A DNA stretch of 13,368 bases from Phycisphaerales bacterium (GTDB lineage: Bacteria > Planctomycetota > Phycisphaerae > Phycisphaerales > UBA1924), in contig JAIEQQ010000079.1 of assembly GCA_019747615.1 (NCBI GenBank), forward strand, positions 1 to 13,368, in the 5' to 3' direction. Under the pieces are notes generated by a model. The model had not been told where the DNA came from and made no database searches. It saw only the letters and a list, made by a program, of their open reading frames with translations. The position numbers and the translations under genes are program-made. This document shows positions 1 through 8,800 of this stretch, one piece after another (the first letter of the stretch is position 1; each line of letters begins with the position of its first letter).

Positions 1-1983
1 AAGACGAAAGGTCCGAAGCCCGGCCCCCAGGAGCTGCGCGAGATGTGGCAGGCGGTCGCCGGCTGCGAGCGTCTCCAAACGCACCAACTGCGCCAGCGCC
101 CTGACCGCGATCTCCTCACGATGCTTGCGCAGGCCGTCGAGCCGTCGAGACTCCTCGGGCGACAGCGTCGCCTTCGGATCGCTCGCCAGCGCCCACGTCT
201 CACGCTGCGCCAGGGCCTCCCTCGCGCTGCGAACCAGCGGCACCAGCACCGAGGATTCCAGCACCGCCCGGTGCGCACTCATGCGCTCATCGCTCAGCGT
301 GTTGCTATCACCGAGCAGGAACGCGATCGGCCGGAACACCAGCGGCGGGTTCAGCGGGTTTCGCATCTCCTCAAAGCTCTTGACCGCGAACTCCGCGCGC
401 CGCTCATCCAACTCGTCGTTGATCTTCTCAAGCCCGGAGTACGCCCGCCCCGCCTCGCCCATTCGCACGATCGAGACCGGGTTCTTGCCGCCGTCCAGCG
501 ACGCCGGATTCTCGACGCCCTTGTACACCGTCGCCAGCGTCCGCCATGACGACAGCGGCTTGGTCACCGTCTCGCGCAGGCTCCAGCCACCCAGGAACGT
601 GAGGCCGATCAGGATCGCCGCGAAACCGATGCCCGAGCCCAGCAGCAGCGCGCGGCTCGCACGCTGAGATTTGCTGACGTTCGCCGCGTTCGTCACCAGC
701 CCCTTCTCGCGGAAGACCTTGCCCGTGAACACGTCACGCAGGAAGAAGCTCTTGTCCTTGCGCGGCACCGCATCGCCCGGCAAATCGTCAAGCGAGCAGC
801 CCATCGCCTTGGCCAACGCCTCGTCCAGCGCTCGACCCTCCTGCAGCGAACTGGTGAAGTAAATCCCGCGCAGGAATAGCGGCTTGGGCGACCACTCGCC
901 AGCGACGAAGATCAGCTCCATGAACCGGCGCAGGCGCGGGCCGATCGCCTGCAAGCTATCCGGGAACGCGAACATCGAGTCCACCTGATCCGTGCGGCGC
1001 GCCGAGGGATCGTCGGTGTGGACAGGATCCAGAATCAGGAACCGCCGGCGCTTCACCAGTGCCTCGCGCACCACACCCAGGTGCTGCTCGACCGCGTCGG
1101 GGCTGAACGCATCGTCAAGGTCCGCGGGATTGCTCCAGCCGAGCATCTGATGCGCCGCCTGCGGGTCGGTCATCGTCTCAAAGAACTCGCGGAAGCCGAC
1201 GATGCGGTCGCACTTGGTGACGAGCACGAAGACGGGGAATCGAACATCCAGCACGCGCTGGATCGCATCAAGCTGGCGCGCGATGAGCCCCGCCTTCTTC
1301 TCAATCTGCTCGGCGTTGTCCTTCAGCAGCGTCTCGACGTCCACCGCCAGCAGCATGCCGTTGACCGGGCACTTCGGGCGTGCCCGCTTGAGGATCTTCA
1401 GGAACTCTTTCCACTCACTGTTGTCGTTTGCGCCCGCGCCCTCGCTCATGAACAACCGGCCGGCGGTGTCGAGCACGACCGCGGTGTTCGTGAACCACCA
1501 GTGCATGCTCAGCGTGCCGCCGGTGCCCTGCAGCGGGTCTTGCAAGCCCGGCGGGAACCCGATCGAGCTGTGGCGCATCGCCTCGGTCTTGCCCGAGCCC
1601 GGCGGGCCCACCAGCAGGTACCAGGGCAGGCTGTACACGTTCTTGCCCGCGGCGCGGTACTTGCTCACGCCCTCTTCGAACACGTGGGCCAGATCGTCCA
1701 GGCGCGCCTTGCGGGCCTTGTCCGACGCGATCGCCTGCGGGTTGTTTCTCGCGGTCTGCTTCAGCCCCTCACCGAACGCGTCGCCCTGACGCTTCTCACG
1801 CTGCTTCTTGATCAGCGAGTACACCAGCAGCGCACCGATCGCGATCGCGCCGCCGATCGCCAGGATGATCAGAACGACCAGCAGATGCTCGCGCAGCAGC
1901 ACGCTGAGCACCACGATCAACCCCACCAGCCCGACGATCAAGCCGACCTTCAGCGCCAGCGGCATGTTTGCAAAGAACTTCAT
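1..1983 (-). CDS. tssM: TssM (IcmF/VasK) T6SS inner-membrane complex protein, N-terminal 661 residues, runs off left edge
   Basis: TssM spans the inner membrane, binds TssL in the membrane and cytoplasm, and reaches through the periplasm to the TssJ lipoprotein. The minus frame is open from the ATG at 1983 to the window edge (661 codons). Two N-terminal membrane helices lie at about residues 9-29 and 34-55 and a third at about 446-467, the usual TssM layout with a cytoplasmic NTPase domain between them. That domain has an intact Walker A, GPPGSGKT (126-133), a G3-like VVLDTAGR (169-176) and a G4-like TKCD (257-260); FLRGIYFTS (372-380) is a typical IcmF motif. Family members usually exceed 1,100 aa, so the C-terminal periplasmic half is outside the window. 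The start at 1983 has AAGGA upstream; an in-frame ATG five codons earlier (1998) has a weaker site. It follows tssL by about 90 nt, in tssK-tssL-tssM order. The intact P-loop suggests nucleotide binding is retained, though some TssM proteins work without it. Confidence 0.95.
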   Translation of the reverse strand, partial: MKFFANMPLALKVGLIVGLVGLIVVLSVLLREHLLVVLIILAIGGAIAIGALLVYSLIKKQREKRQGDAFGEGLKQTARNNPQAIASDKARKARLDDLAHVFEEGVSKYRAAGKNVYSLPWYLLVGPPGSGKTEAMRHSSIGFPPGLQDPLQGTGGTLSMHWWFTNTAVVLDTAGRLFMSEGAGANDNSEWKEFLKILKRARPKCPVNGMLLAVDVETLLKDNAEQIEKKAGLIARQLDAIQRVLDVRFPVFVLVTKCDRIVGFREFFETMTDPQAAHQMLGWSNPADLDDAFSPDAVEQHLGVVREALVKRRRFLILDPVHTDDPSARRTDQVDSMFAFPDSLQAIGPRLRRFMELIFVAGEWSPKPLFLRGIYFTSSLQEGRALDEALAKAMGCSLDDLPGDAVPRKDKSFFLRDVFTGKVFREKGLVTNAANVSKSQRASRALLLGSGIGFAAILIGLTFLGGWSLRETVTKPLSSWRTLATVYKGVENPASLDGGKNPVSIVRMGEAGRAYSGLEKINDELDERRAEFAVKSFEEMRNPLNPPLVFRPIAFLLGDSNTLSDERMSAHRAVLESSVLVPLVRSAREALAQRETWALASDPKATLSPEESRRLDGLRKHREEIAVRALAQLVRLETLAAGDRLPHLAQLLGAGLRTFRL

Positions 1984-2046
1984 ACGTCCATCCTTCATCA
2001 ATCGTCGCGCTCGGGCGTGACGGGTACTCGTCGTTGTCCGTGCGGT

Positions 2047-2062
2047 GCGGGCCAGCGCCCGC
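2047..2062. other. Small stem-loop between tssL and tssM
   Basis: A perfect 6-bp inverted repeat, GCGGGC and GCCCGC around a 4-nt loop, lies between the tssL stop (2078) and the tssM start (1983). Pairing can extend past a mismatch by two or more further pairs. There is no U-tract, so it is not a convincing terminator; it could be an mRNA-processing or stability element in the operon. In such GC-rich DNA a chance occurrence is quite possible. Confidence 0.25.
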
Positions 2063-2077
2063 GCCCCGCGTCCGTGC

Positions 2078-2800
2078 TCAGTTCGTCTTCTTGTCGGCCT
2101 CGATCAGCTTCGCGTGGTGCTCGTTGATCGCGTTCACCTGCTCGCCCAGGATCGCCCGGTTCGTGCGGTACACCACCACGTTCACCGCCAGCAGGCTCAG
2201 CGACAGCACACAAAACACAATCGCCAGCGGCACCAGCCACGAGCCCGTCGAGAGCTCCAGCGTGCGCTGGTCCACCTTCTCGTACGCCTGCGGGCAGATC
2301 CGCTGCGAGCCATCGCCCGAGACGTTCCCGCCGATGCGAGCGTACAGCTCCCGCATCTTCGCGCGGATCTCGGTCGAGATCTTGTCTGGCTGCCCGGCGT
2401 GCATGCCTGTAAAACCCAGGCCCAGGATCGTGTAGAAGACTGCCAGACGCTGGATCGCCGACTCGCCCGTCTCGCGAAGCGCCTCGTTCAGCAGGTCAAA
2501 GAACTGCTCGTCGAGCACCAAGTTCCCACGCTTGGGCCCCAGGCCACGCCAGCGCCCCGCGTAGGGCAGCTTGCTCTCGCGAACGGTGAAGTCGCAGAAC
2601 GCGATCAGCGCCCACTCGACTTTCTCGTCCCACGCGGCGCTGGTGCCGCTGTTGTTCTTGGCCTTGCTCTTGATATCCGCGAGCATCGTCTCCAGCTCCG
2701 CCTCCACCTGCCCCTGGCTCACGTTGCCGCCCTCGCGCGCAAGGCGGTTCAGCGCGCAGACATATTGGAACAGCGGCTCACACAGATCAACCAGGGCCAT
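2078..2800 (-). CDS. tssL: TssL (DotU family) T6SS inner-membrane protein
   Basis: TssL is the tail-anchored partner of TssM; its cytoplasmic domain contacts TssK and the baseplate. About 185 residues of soluble, helix-rich sequence are followed by one strong hydrophobic segment (about residues 187-211) and a short polar tail of about 29 residues. DotU-like landmarks are the WALIAFCDF helix (about 63-71), the EQFFDLLNEAL block (about 98-108) and the ILGLGFTGMHAG region (about 125-136), which corresponds to the conserved LGFEG-type turn. No OmpA/peptidoglycan-binding extension is present, so this is the short form. I place the start at the second ATG (2800) because GGAG sits 6 nt before it; the ATG at 2806 directly abuts that GGAG. 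It lies 63 nt downstream of tssK and just before tssM, the canonical order. The family call is firm; the exact start is less so. Confidence 0.88.
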   Translation of the reverse strand: MALVDLCEPLFQYVCALNRLAREGGNVSQGQVEAELETMLADIKSKAKNNSGTSAAWDEKVEWALIAFCDFTVRESKLPYAGRWRGLGPKRGNLVLDEQFFDLLNEALRETGESAIQRLAVFYTILGLGFTGMHAGQPDKISTEIRAKMRELYARIGGNVSGDGSQRICPQAYEKVDQRTLELSTGSWLVPLAIVFCVLSLSLLAVNVVVYRTNRAILGEQVNAINEHHAKLIEADKKTN

Positions 2801-2863
2801 GTCCATCTCCGATCATCCGGGGCCTCGACGCGCTCACCGGAAAACACGTTCACCTCACACGAC

Positions 2864-4237
2864 TCACGCGAAGATCAAGAACAGCGCCACTTCCTCGTAC
2901 TCGAAGTGCTCCATCTCCGGCCACACCAGCGCCACCTTCTTCTCCTCCTGCACCGTCTTCCAACGAGCCTCGCTCTGCGCACGATTCAGCCGGAAGTAGT
3001 GCTGGCCCGGCGGCGTCGGCACACCCACGACATACCGCTCCTCCTCCAGCTTCACACCGAACAGCTTCAGCCGGCGCTGCTTGTAGTTCATCATCTTGAA
3101 CCGCTCGCTGTCCTCGATGAACATCTTCAGCGCCTTCGGATCCATCTTGGTTCGCACGCCGAGCAGGATGTCCACGGCACCGAAGTCCTCGGCCGTCAGA
3201 TCCGCCACAAGGTCCGCGCCGTCGGGCACGAACACCACCTTCTTCGCGGCCTTCACGCCCTGGTCGCGCAGCAACTGGCGGATGCGCGCCTCCAGATCCG
3301 TGAACACCGGGCCCGGGTTGTCGTGGTCGTACTTCGGCGCATCGAACGGATCGCGGTCCGGGTGAATCGCCGCGAGTTCCGCCTGCAGCTCCCGAAGCTC
3401 CATGTAAAAATCAAACGCCGATTGCCCCTGGCCAACGCCCGCGCTGGCCGCGGCGATCGCCGGCAGTCGCGCGCTGAACTTGTTCAGCGTCATCAGCTTC
3501 AGCAACTGCAAAAACTGCGCGCCGCGGATGTTCTCCGGCGACCAGCCGCTCTTGCTGAGCTGCAACGCCTGCTCCTTCCGCGCCGCCTCCACACCGTCAG
3601 ACAGATCCCGCAGCAGCTTCCGCAAGAGCGGCGACCCGCTGGTCACAAAGCACGGCGGCATGAACTTCTGGTCCAGCTTCGCCTGGCCCGCCTCCTCCCC
3701 CGCCCCGCGAAGGATCCGGCACACCGGGATCGTCTCCAGCTCCGTGCGGTCCTCGTTCTCGGTGATCAATCTGGCATTCAGCCTGCGCATCATCACCGGC
3801 TGGAGGTTGTCGCCGGTGTTCTCGTCGGCCACCTGCACCTCGCCAACCTTGAACATCCGCTTCACACGCGCGTCATCGCCGGTGGTCTGGTCCAACGTGT
3901 TGGCGCGGGCACCCTGCCACGCCGGCAGCGCGAGGCTGATCGTGATCGAGCCATTGCTGGCCGCCAGCGCCCGCTTGATGTCCAGCGCCGGCAGCTCCGC
4001 GTTGTGCGGCACATCCAGAATCACCCCGCCGGGCATCACCACCACCAGCCGCTCGAAGCGGACCTGCATGTTGTCCAGCGCATCGGTCGCGACTCGCGCT
4101 TCGACCACGCCATAGGGATACGCCCAGAGCAATCGCCGGTCCATCGAGCCACGCTCAAGCGCTTGGCGCTGCAGTGCCTGCAAGTGGTGCGGCTGGAGGA
4201 ACAGACCTTCGTGCCAGTGAACCTGGAGGACGCTCAT
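2864..4237 (-). CDS. tssK: TssK T6SS baseplate-to-membrane-complex adaptor
   Basis: TssK is the trimeric cytoplasmic adaptor joining the T6SS baseplate to TssL and TssM. The 457-residue product is close to the usual family length of about 440-450. The N-terminus has the diagnostic signature VHWHEGLFLQPHHLQ (about residues 6-20), the local form of the family WHEGMFLxPQHFQ motif. The rest reads as mixed alpha/beta with no membrane segment or signal peptide, as expected for a soluble protein; the last ~120 residues should form the TssL/TssM-binding domain. The ATG at 4237 is preceded by AAAGG about 6 nt upstream. The gene starts 42 nt after the TagH-like gene and ends 63 nt before tssL, suggesting co-transcription of all four genes. 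Nothing looks truncated or frameshifted. Confidence 0.95.
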   Translation of the reverse strand: MSVLQVHWHEGLFLQPHHLQALQRQALERGSMDRRLLWAYPYGVVEARVATDALDNMQVRFERLVVVMPGGVILDVPHNAELPALDIKRALAASNGSITISLALPAWQGARANTLDQTTGDDARVKRMFKVGEVQVADENTGDNLQPVMMRRLNARLITENEDRTELETIPVCRILRGAGEEAGQAKLDQKFMPPCFVTSGSPLLRKLLRDLSDGVEAARKEQALQLSKSGWSPENIRGAQFLQLLKLMTLNKFSARLPAIAAASAGVGQGQSAFDFYMELRELQAELAAIHPDRDPFDAPKYDHDNPGPVFTDLEARIRQLLRDQGVKAAKKVVFVPDGADLVADLTAEDFGAVDILLGVRTKMDPKALKMFIEDSERFKMMNYKQRRLKLFGVKLEEERYVVGVPTPPGQHYFRLNRAQSEARWKTVQEEKKVALVWPEMEHFEYEEVALFLIFA

Positions 4238-4279
4238 GCGTGCCTTTCTTGGGGCCTCGCCCCTTGGGATCGTGGGTGC

Positions 4280-5227
4280 TTACCGCCGCCGCTGCCGCAG
4301 TACCTTGTACACCTCGTCGGTGACCATCGCCTTGACCTCGTCGGCCAGCGAGTTCTTGTCATAGTCCTTCATCAAACGCTGATACTCCTCCCAGCACTTG
4401 GCGCTCGCCGCCTTGCCGGAATCGCCGAACCAGCTCGTGCCACGCTCGCCGACGATCCCGGTGTTGGCCATGACGACCGCGGGATCAAACCTCGCCAGAT
4501 GCCGATCGGCGAACATCGTCGGGAACAGTTGCAGGGCCTTGAGGATCGCATAAAGCAGGAGCTGCAGGTCGTTCACCTCGGCCTGCATCTTGTCCGAGCC
4601 GGCCCCCTGCCACTGACGCAGGAACTGCCCGGCGATCGTCTTGAGATTCTCCGCCCGCTTGAACTCACCGCCGGTGTTTGTGTCCTTCCACACGCCGCAG
4701 ACCACGCGATCGATGTTCACCGACAGCGTCATCAGCGCCAGCCCAAGCTCGATCGCCCGCGCCGGGTCAACCGGATCATCAGCGTTCAACCCGAGCTGCT
4801 TGCGCCACTCCGGCGCACGAACATCGCCGCCCGCCGCGGGCGCCGGCATCACCGGCCCCAGCGCCGCGCGCACGCGCTGCCGCAAGTCTTCGGTCAGCAT
4901 CGGCCAGAGCGCCGCGATCTCCTCGGCCAGCTTCGGGGTATCTGCGGGCCCGGCCGGTGGCGGCGGCTTCGGTACCGCCACGGGGGCGCCACTTGCTCGC
5001 GGCGCAACGGCACCATCCGTCGCCGACCGCGGGAACTGCTCCGCCAGCGTCTCCATCAGCGACGATCGCTGATCGGCACTCAGCCCCTGCGACGCACGAT
5101 CGATCTCGCCCCGAAGCTCCTGCGCACGCACCTCCGCAGGGCGATCCGCGAGCTCCGCTTGGAGCAGCCGCAACCTCGCCGCCAGAGCCGACGCTCGCCC
5201 TGATCCTTCCAGTGTTCGGTCGTTCAC
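4280..5227 (-). CDS. TagH/Fha1 C-terminal-domain-like protein lacking the FHA domain
   Basis: In known T6SSs TagH/Fha1 has an N-terminal FHA domain that reads phosphothreonine and a C-terminal domain of about 180 residues found only in T6SS proteins. This product has only the second part. From the GTG at 5227 it has 315 residues: a charged, probably coiled-coil N-terminus (about 12-65), a Pro/Ala linker (about 72-98, with PPPP), then the conserved-looking region (about 155-315). I matched this by eye to TagH C-termini: a DLQ-helix (about 220-222), a RFDP motif (about 246-249), a CWEEYQRLM segment (about 278-286) and a terminal acidic helix LADEV...TDEVYKVL. No FHA-type GR/SxxH/NG pattern is seen. 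GAGGAG lies 9 nt before the GTG at 5227; a GTG at 5251 (eight residues longer) lacks a clear ribosome site. It is the first gene of the tssK-L-M run. The assignment is from remembered family pattern; a distant TssA-like or wholly new subunit cannot be excluded. Confidence 0.55.
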   Translation of the reverse strand: MNDRTLEGSGRASALAARLRLLQAELADRPAEVRAQELRGEIDRASQGLSADQRSSLMETLAEQFPRSATDGAVAPRASGAPVAVPKPPPPAGPADTPKLAEEIAALWPMLTEDLRQRVRAALGPVMPAPAAGGDVRAPEWRKQLGLNADDPVDPARAIELGLALMTLSVNIDRVVCGVWKDTNTGGEFKRAENLKTIAGQFLRQWQGAGSDKMQAEVNDLQLLLYAILKALQLFPTMFADRHLARFDPAVVMANTGIVGERGTSWFGDSGKAASAKCWEEYQRLMKDYDKNSLADEVKAMVTDEVYKVLRQRRR

Positions 5228-5275
5228 GCTCGGTCGCTCCTCGCTCGGCACCAGTTCGGGTGTGCTGAGTCCATC

Positions 5276-5304
5276 AATCTATGGTCTGGCACCCAAAGTT
5301 GCAA
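5276..5304 (-). promoter_or_regulatory. Possible sigma70-type promoter for the tagH-like-tssKLM operon
   Basis: On the minus strand TTGCAA (5304-5299) and TAGATT (5281-5276) are separated by exactly 17 nt. Each matches 4 of 6 consensus positions. Transcription would start about 20-45 nt before the candidate start codons at 5251 and 5227. The spacing and the locally lower GC content are the main support; sigma70 consensus may differ in this organism. Confidence 0.35.
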
Positions 5305-5533
5305 GCCCGCGGCCAGCGCCGCACGCCGGCACCGCCACATTTTCATACCAAACCAACCACGATCAGCCCCGCGCGTGAACCTGCACCGGTCCCGCCGCAC
5401 GCGCAAAGACTGCCTCGTGCGCCTTGCCCATAACCGAAAATCAGACCTCCCAACGCCACCGCCCCGCGAGTCGATCACCCGCGCCGTCGATCTCCGTCTG
5501 CCGGCAACACCGCCGCGCTAGGAGAGATTGATC
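5305..5533. other. Intergenic region between divergent genes; no gene seen
   Basis: This stretch separates the divergent tagH-like operon and the small plus-strand lipoprotein gene. It must hold the lipoprotein promoter, but I see no convincing -35/-10 pair. AGGAGAG at 5520-5526 is the lipoprotein ribosome binding site. An 84-codon minus reading frame across here is Arg-rich, has no ribosome site and overlaps the neighbouring start, so I do not call it. Confidence 0.5.
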
Positions 5534-5803
5534 ATGAACCGCCCCACCGCCGCCCGCAACGCCGCCATCGCCCTCTCGCTCGCCGCTGTCGCCATCGCCC
5601 TCGGCGGCTGCACGACCTCCTCCGGCGTCTACTCCTCCAACAAGTACGACTACAGCGCCCCGGCGCCCACCACACCCGTTCGCCTCAATCTCGCCATGTC
5701 CTCCGGCGATCAGAGCGGCGTCACCGTCCTGGCCAAGCAGCAGCGCCGCCAGAGCGACCCCACCACGCCCGCCTTCGCCAGCGTCCCAGTCTTGGCCGAG
5801 TGA
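5534..5803 (+). CDS. Small hypothetical lipoprotein
   Basis: This is an 89-residue protein with a classic lipoprotein signal: Arg residues near the N-terminus, a hydrophobic Ala/Leu/Ile/Val stretch (about 10-23) and a lipobox LGGC with the lipidated Cys at residue 26. The mature part of about 64 residues is Ser/Thr/Pro-rich at first (CTTSSGVYSS, then an Asp/Tyr patch and a PAPTTP linker) and is probably largely disordered. Residue 27 is Thr, not Asp, so outer-membrane sorting would be expected by the enterobacterial rule, whose validity here is unknown. The ATG at 5534 has AGGAGAG 7 nt upstream; an in-frame TTG at 5528 has no proper spacing. It is the only complete plus-strand gene and converges with the kinase-like gene 37 nt downstream. 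I do not recognise the family, and a link to the T6SS is positional only. Confidence 0.75.
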   Translation: MNRPTAARNAAIALSLAAVAIALGGCTTSSGVYSSNKYDYSAPAPTTPVRLNLAMSSGDQSGVTVLAKQQRRQSDPTTPAFASVPVLAE

Positions 5804-5840
5804 TCAACCTCACCCCACGCGGCGATCGCACCCGCAGCGG

Positions 5841-8800
5841 TCACGGGGGCGTCGGCTTCGCATAGCCGACGCTCTCGATCACCCGGGCGGCCCGCGTCGC
5901 CAAAGCCTCGGCACCCTGCGCTTCAAACGCGACCCGGAAGCCCACGTCAGCGAAGGAGCGGTCGGGATTCGCCGGCTTCACGCCTTGCGGAACGCCAAGC
6001 TGATCGACCGGGATCGCCGAGAGCGCAGAGCCGCCGACGATCTGCACGTTCGCCATCGACGCCGCCGTGATGTCTTCGGGCTTGTCCAGCGTCGGGGCGT
6101 TGTTGACAAACTCCGCGACGTTCCCGATCAGGTTCTTGAACCGCTGCCCGTTCCCCTCGCTCACCGGGCGGAAGAGCAACCGTTCCTTGCCCGACTTGAC
6201 GACGAGGTCCGTGTCCTTCGGACCGAACACCGCACGGGTTGGGTCAAAGACCGTCAATGACGCGCCGCTGGGTGCTTTGCTCGCGCGAAGCACCTTGATG
6301 TGCTCCATCCACGCGGTCCACGCTTCGTCGCGCAGTTTCGCTTGGGCCGCGAGGGCGGTCACCCCACCCTCCTTCGCAACCGCCGCCGCCCACTCGCTCG
6401 CCGTCGGCAGCCGTCCGCCAAGCGCCTTTGCGACTCGAACCGCGTTCTTCGCCGAGAAGTGATGAACGGGCATGGACAACCCAGGTTCCGGCGGAGGCTC
6501 AACTCCGGCCGGATAAAACTGCATTCCCTGGTTCGTTCGCTCATCAAAGTACAACCAGCCCAAACTCCGGTCACCGCCACCGAACACCGGCGACGCCGGC
6601 GCGATCGCCGAGCCCTTGCTGATCACCCACCCTCGCACGCCTTCATCCGGACGCGTCTTCTCGGCCACCGTGCTGCCAAGACTCACAGCCAGAGCCTTGA
6701 ATCCCTGGTCGTCCATCGCCGCGTTCACCATCGCCAGCGACACCTCCGTCGCGCTCACAAACACGCGGCTGCTCCCATCGCCAACCGCAACAAACGACAG
6801 CTCCACACCCTCGCGCGATTTGTACGTCAGCGTCTCACTGGCGCCATCGCCGCTGCTCAGCGTCCAGCGCCCGGTCTTGCCCGGCCCCGCCTGGGCCGGT
6901 GAGAACGTCGGCCCCGATTCGCTCGTCAACGTACCAAGCGTCGAGCCATCCACGCCCGCGCCCTTGGCAAGGACCGCCAGCTCCGTGACGATCTGCTTCG
7001 CTTGATCATCCGTCGCGCCAGCCAGCCGCGACAGCACGCGTGATCTCTCGACGTTGTACTTGGCCCACGCGGGCATCGTCGCCACTGGCGTCAGCGTCTC
7101 ATCCAGCGCACCGACCACCTCAGGAATCGTCTGCACCGTCGCGCCGGCCAACAGATTCAAATAGCTCTTCTGCAACAGCGCCGTCTTGCGTTGCCGCATC
7201 GCTCCCAGCGGCTCAGCGGGCTGACCGGGGATCGCCAGCACCGCCGCGTCCATCTGCTCCAGCGTCGCCCTGGCCTGACGGAACTCCGGCGTGCCGCTGG
7301 GCCACGCGCCCGACGCGACCAACCGTTCCAGCGCAAGCATCGCCTCGACCGCCGAGCCCGGCGTCTTCATCGCGCTCAGCAGCCGATCACGCGACGCCGG
7401 CAGCGCCGCCTCGCCCAACGCCTTGACCGAATCAAACTTCGAGATCGCGACGAAGTCCGTCGCCTTCACGCCTGCCGCCGCGCCCGCCGCCTTGGCGCTC
7501 TTGGCCCGAGCATCCTCGCTGAGCTGCGTCAGCTTCGCAGACACCGCGCCGCCAGCGCCGACATTCGCCGGCTCACTCAGCGCCGCGCCCAGCGCCTCGT
7601 CGGCGGTCATCGCCTCGCCCAGCGTCCGCGCGAACGCCTGGATCGCATCGCGCGCCGATGCAATCGACACGCCCGCCTCGGTGCCCTTCTTCGCTACGGC
7701 AATCCCTTCGCTCGTCGCGCGCGTCAGCTCAGTCTGCCCCAGTTTCTCCGCAGCGAGCCTCCACTCGTCGCGACCCCACCGCTGGCCCGGGAGCGCCTCA
7801 CGCGCGTTACTGATCGCGGCAGCGATCTCCCCCGCGCCCGCAACGGTCTTCTTCATCACGTCGCGGAGCCGCCCCGCGAGCGCCGCGTCCTCCGCCCGAT
7901 CCTTGCTCAGCCCCTTGGCCGCCTCGGCGATCAGCTTCAGCCCCGGCCCCGCCGGACCATCAACACCCGCGCCGGCACCGGCGAGTTCCGCGAGCACCTC
8001 TTCGATCTTCTGATTCGACGCCAGCCGCACGGAATCAACCTTGACCTTGAACTTGTCAACATCTTCCTTCAGTCGCGTCAGCCGCCCTCCCACACTCGCG
8101 ACGTTGTGACCGAACAGCTTCTCGCTGGTCGCCCCCTCCTGCTCGACGCTCTGGCGCAACTCCCTCAGCCCAGTCTGAAGCTCGCTCAACTTCGGCTGCC
8201 CATCGGGCCACACCTTTCCCGGCGCACCCATCGCATTCAAGTCGCGTTCCAGGCCATCGAGCACCTTTGCCTGCTCGTCCTTCCACTTTGGCCGAGGATC
8301 GTTGCCGACAGGCTTGAATCGGTCCGCGTTCGCCAGCGTGTTCACCGACCGCAGTTGCTCCATCGCGTTCCGCGAGCCCCAACCGGCTCGCTGCTCGTCG
8401 AGTGCCTTCTTGAACTCCTGACGATCGAACGCCCCGTCGCTCTGCCCGAGTGCCGTCTTCGCTTTGTCCGCCTCGGCCTTCCACGCCGCGGGGTCCATCC
8501 GATTGGCGATCTCCGCGAATCCGGAACCGGCGCTGGCCAACTCCTCCTTCGCCTTGCCGACGATCTCGTTCACCGTCGGATCGTTGATCGCACGCAGCGT
8601 CTCAAACGCCGCGGCGAGATCAAGCACGCCCTTGGATGCACGCACATCCTTGACCAGCCGCACCGCACCGTCTCCCAGATCCGTCGCCGCCTTGGACGCG
8701 CTGAAATCCAGCTCGCCGGCACGCACGAGCCGGCGGAATGCCGCGGCTCGTGCGCCAGTCTCCGCCGCCGCCACCTCCAACGCGCCCATGCCGCTGACCT

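Noticed and set aside
1808..1860. Repeated GCGATCGC-like palindromes
   Set aside because: They arise from Ala-Ile and Gly-Asp-Arg codons in coding sequence and show no regular spacing, so no evidence for a separate repeat element.
1018..2127. A 369-codon plus-strand open frame opposite tssM
   Set aside because: Antisense to the unmistakable TssM P-loop and membrane helices; no ribosome site or domain.
2045..5203. A 1,052-codon plus-strand open frame antisense to the tagH-like, tssK and tssL genes
   Set aside because: It is dominated by Arg, Leu, His and Gln, has no recognisable domain, crosses the gaps between the real genes, and is the expected shadow of GC-rich codons. The minus strand carries clear TssK and TssL motifs.
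5224..5478. An 84-codon minus-strand frame upstream of the tagH-like gene
   Set aside because: Arg/Trp-rich, no ribosome site, overlaps the start region and the probable promoter of the tagH-like operon.
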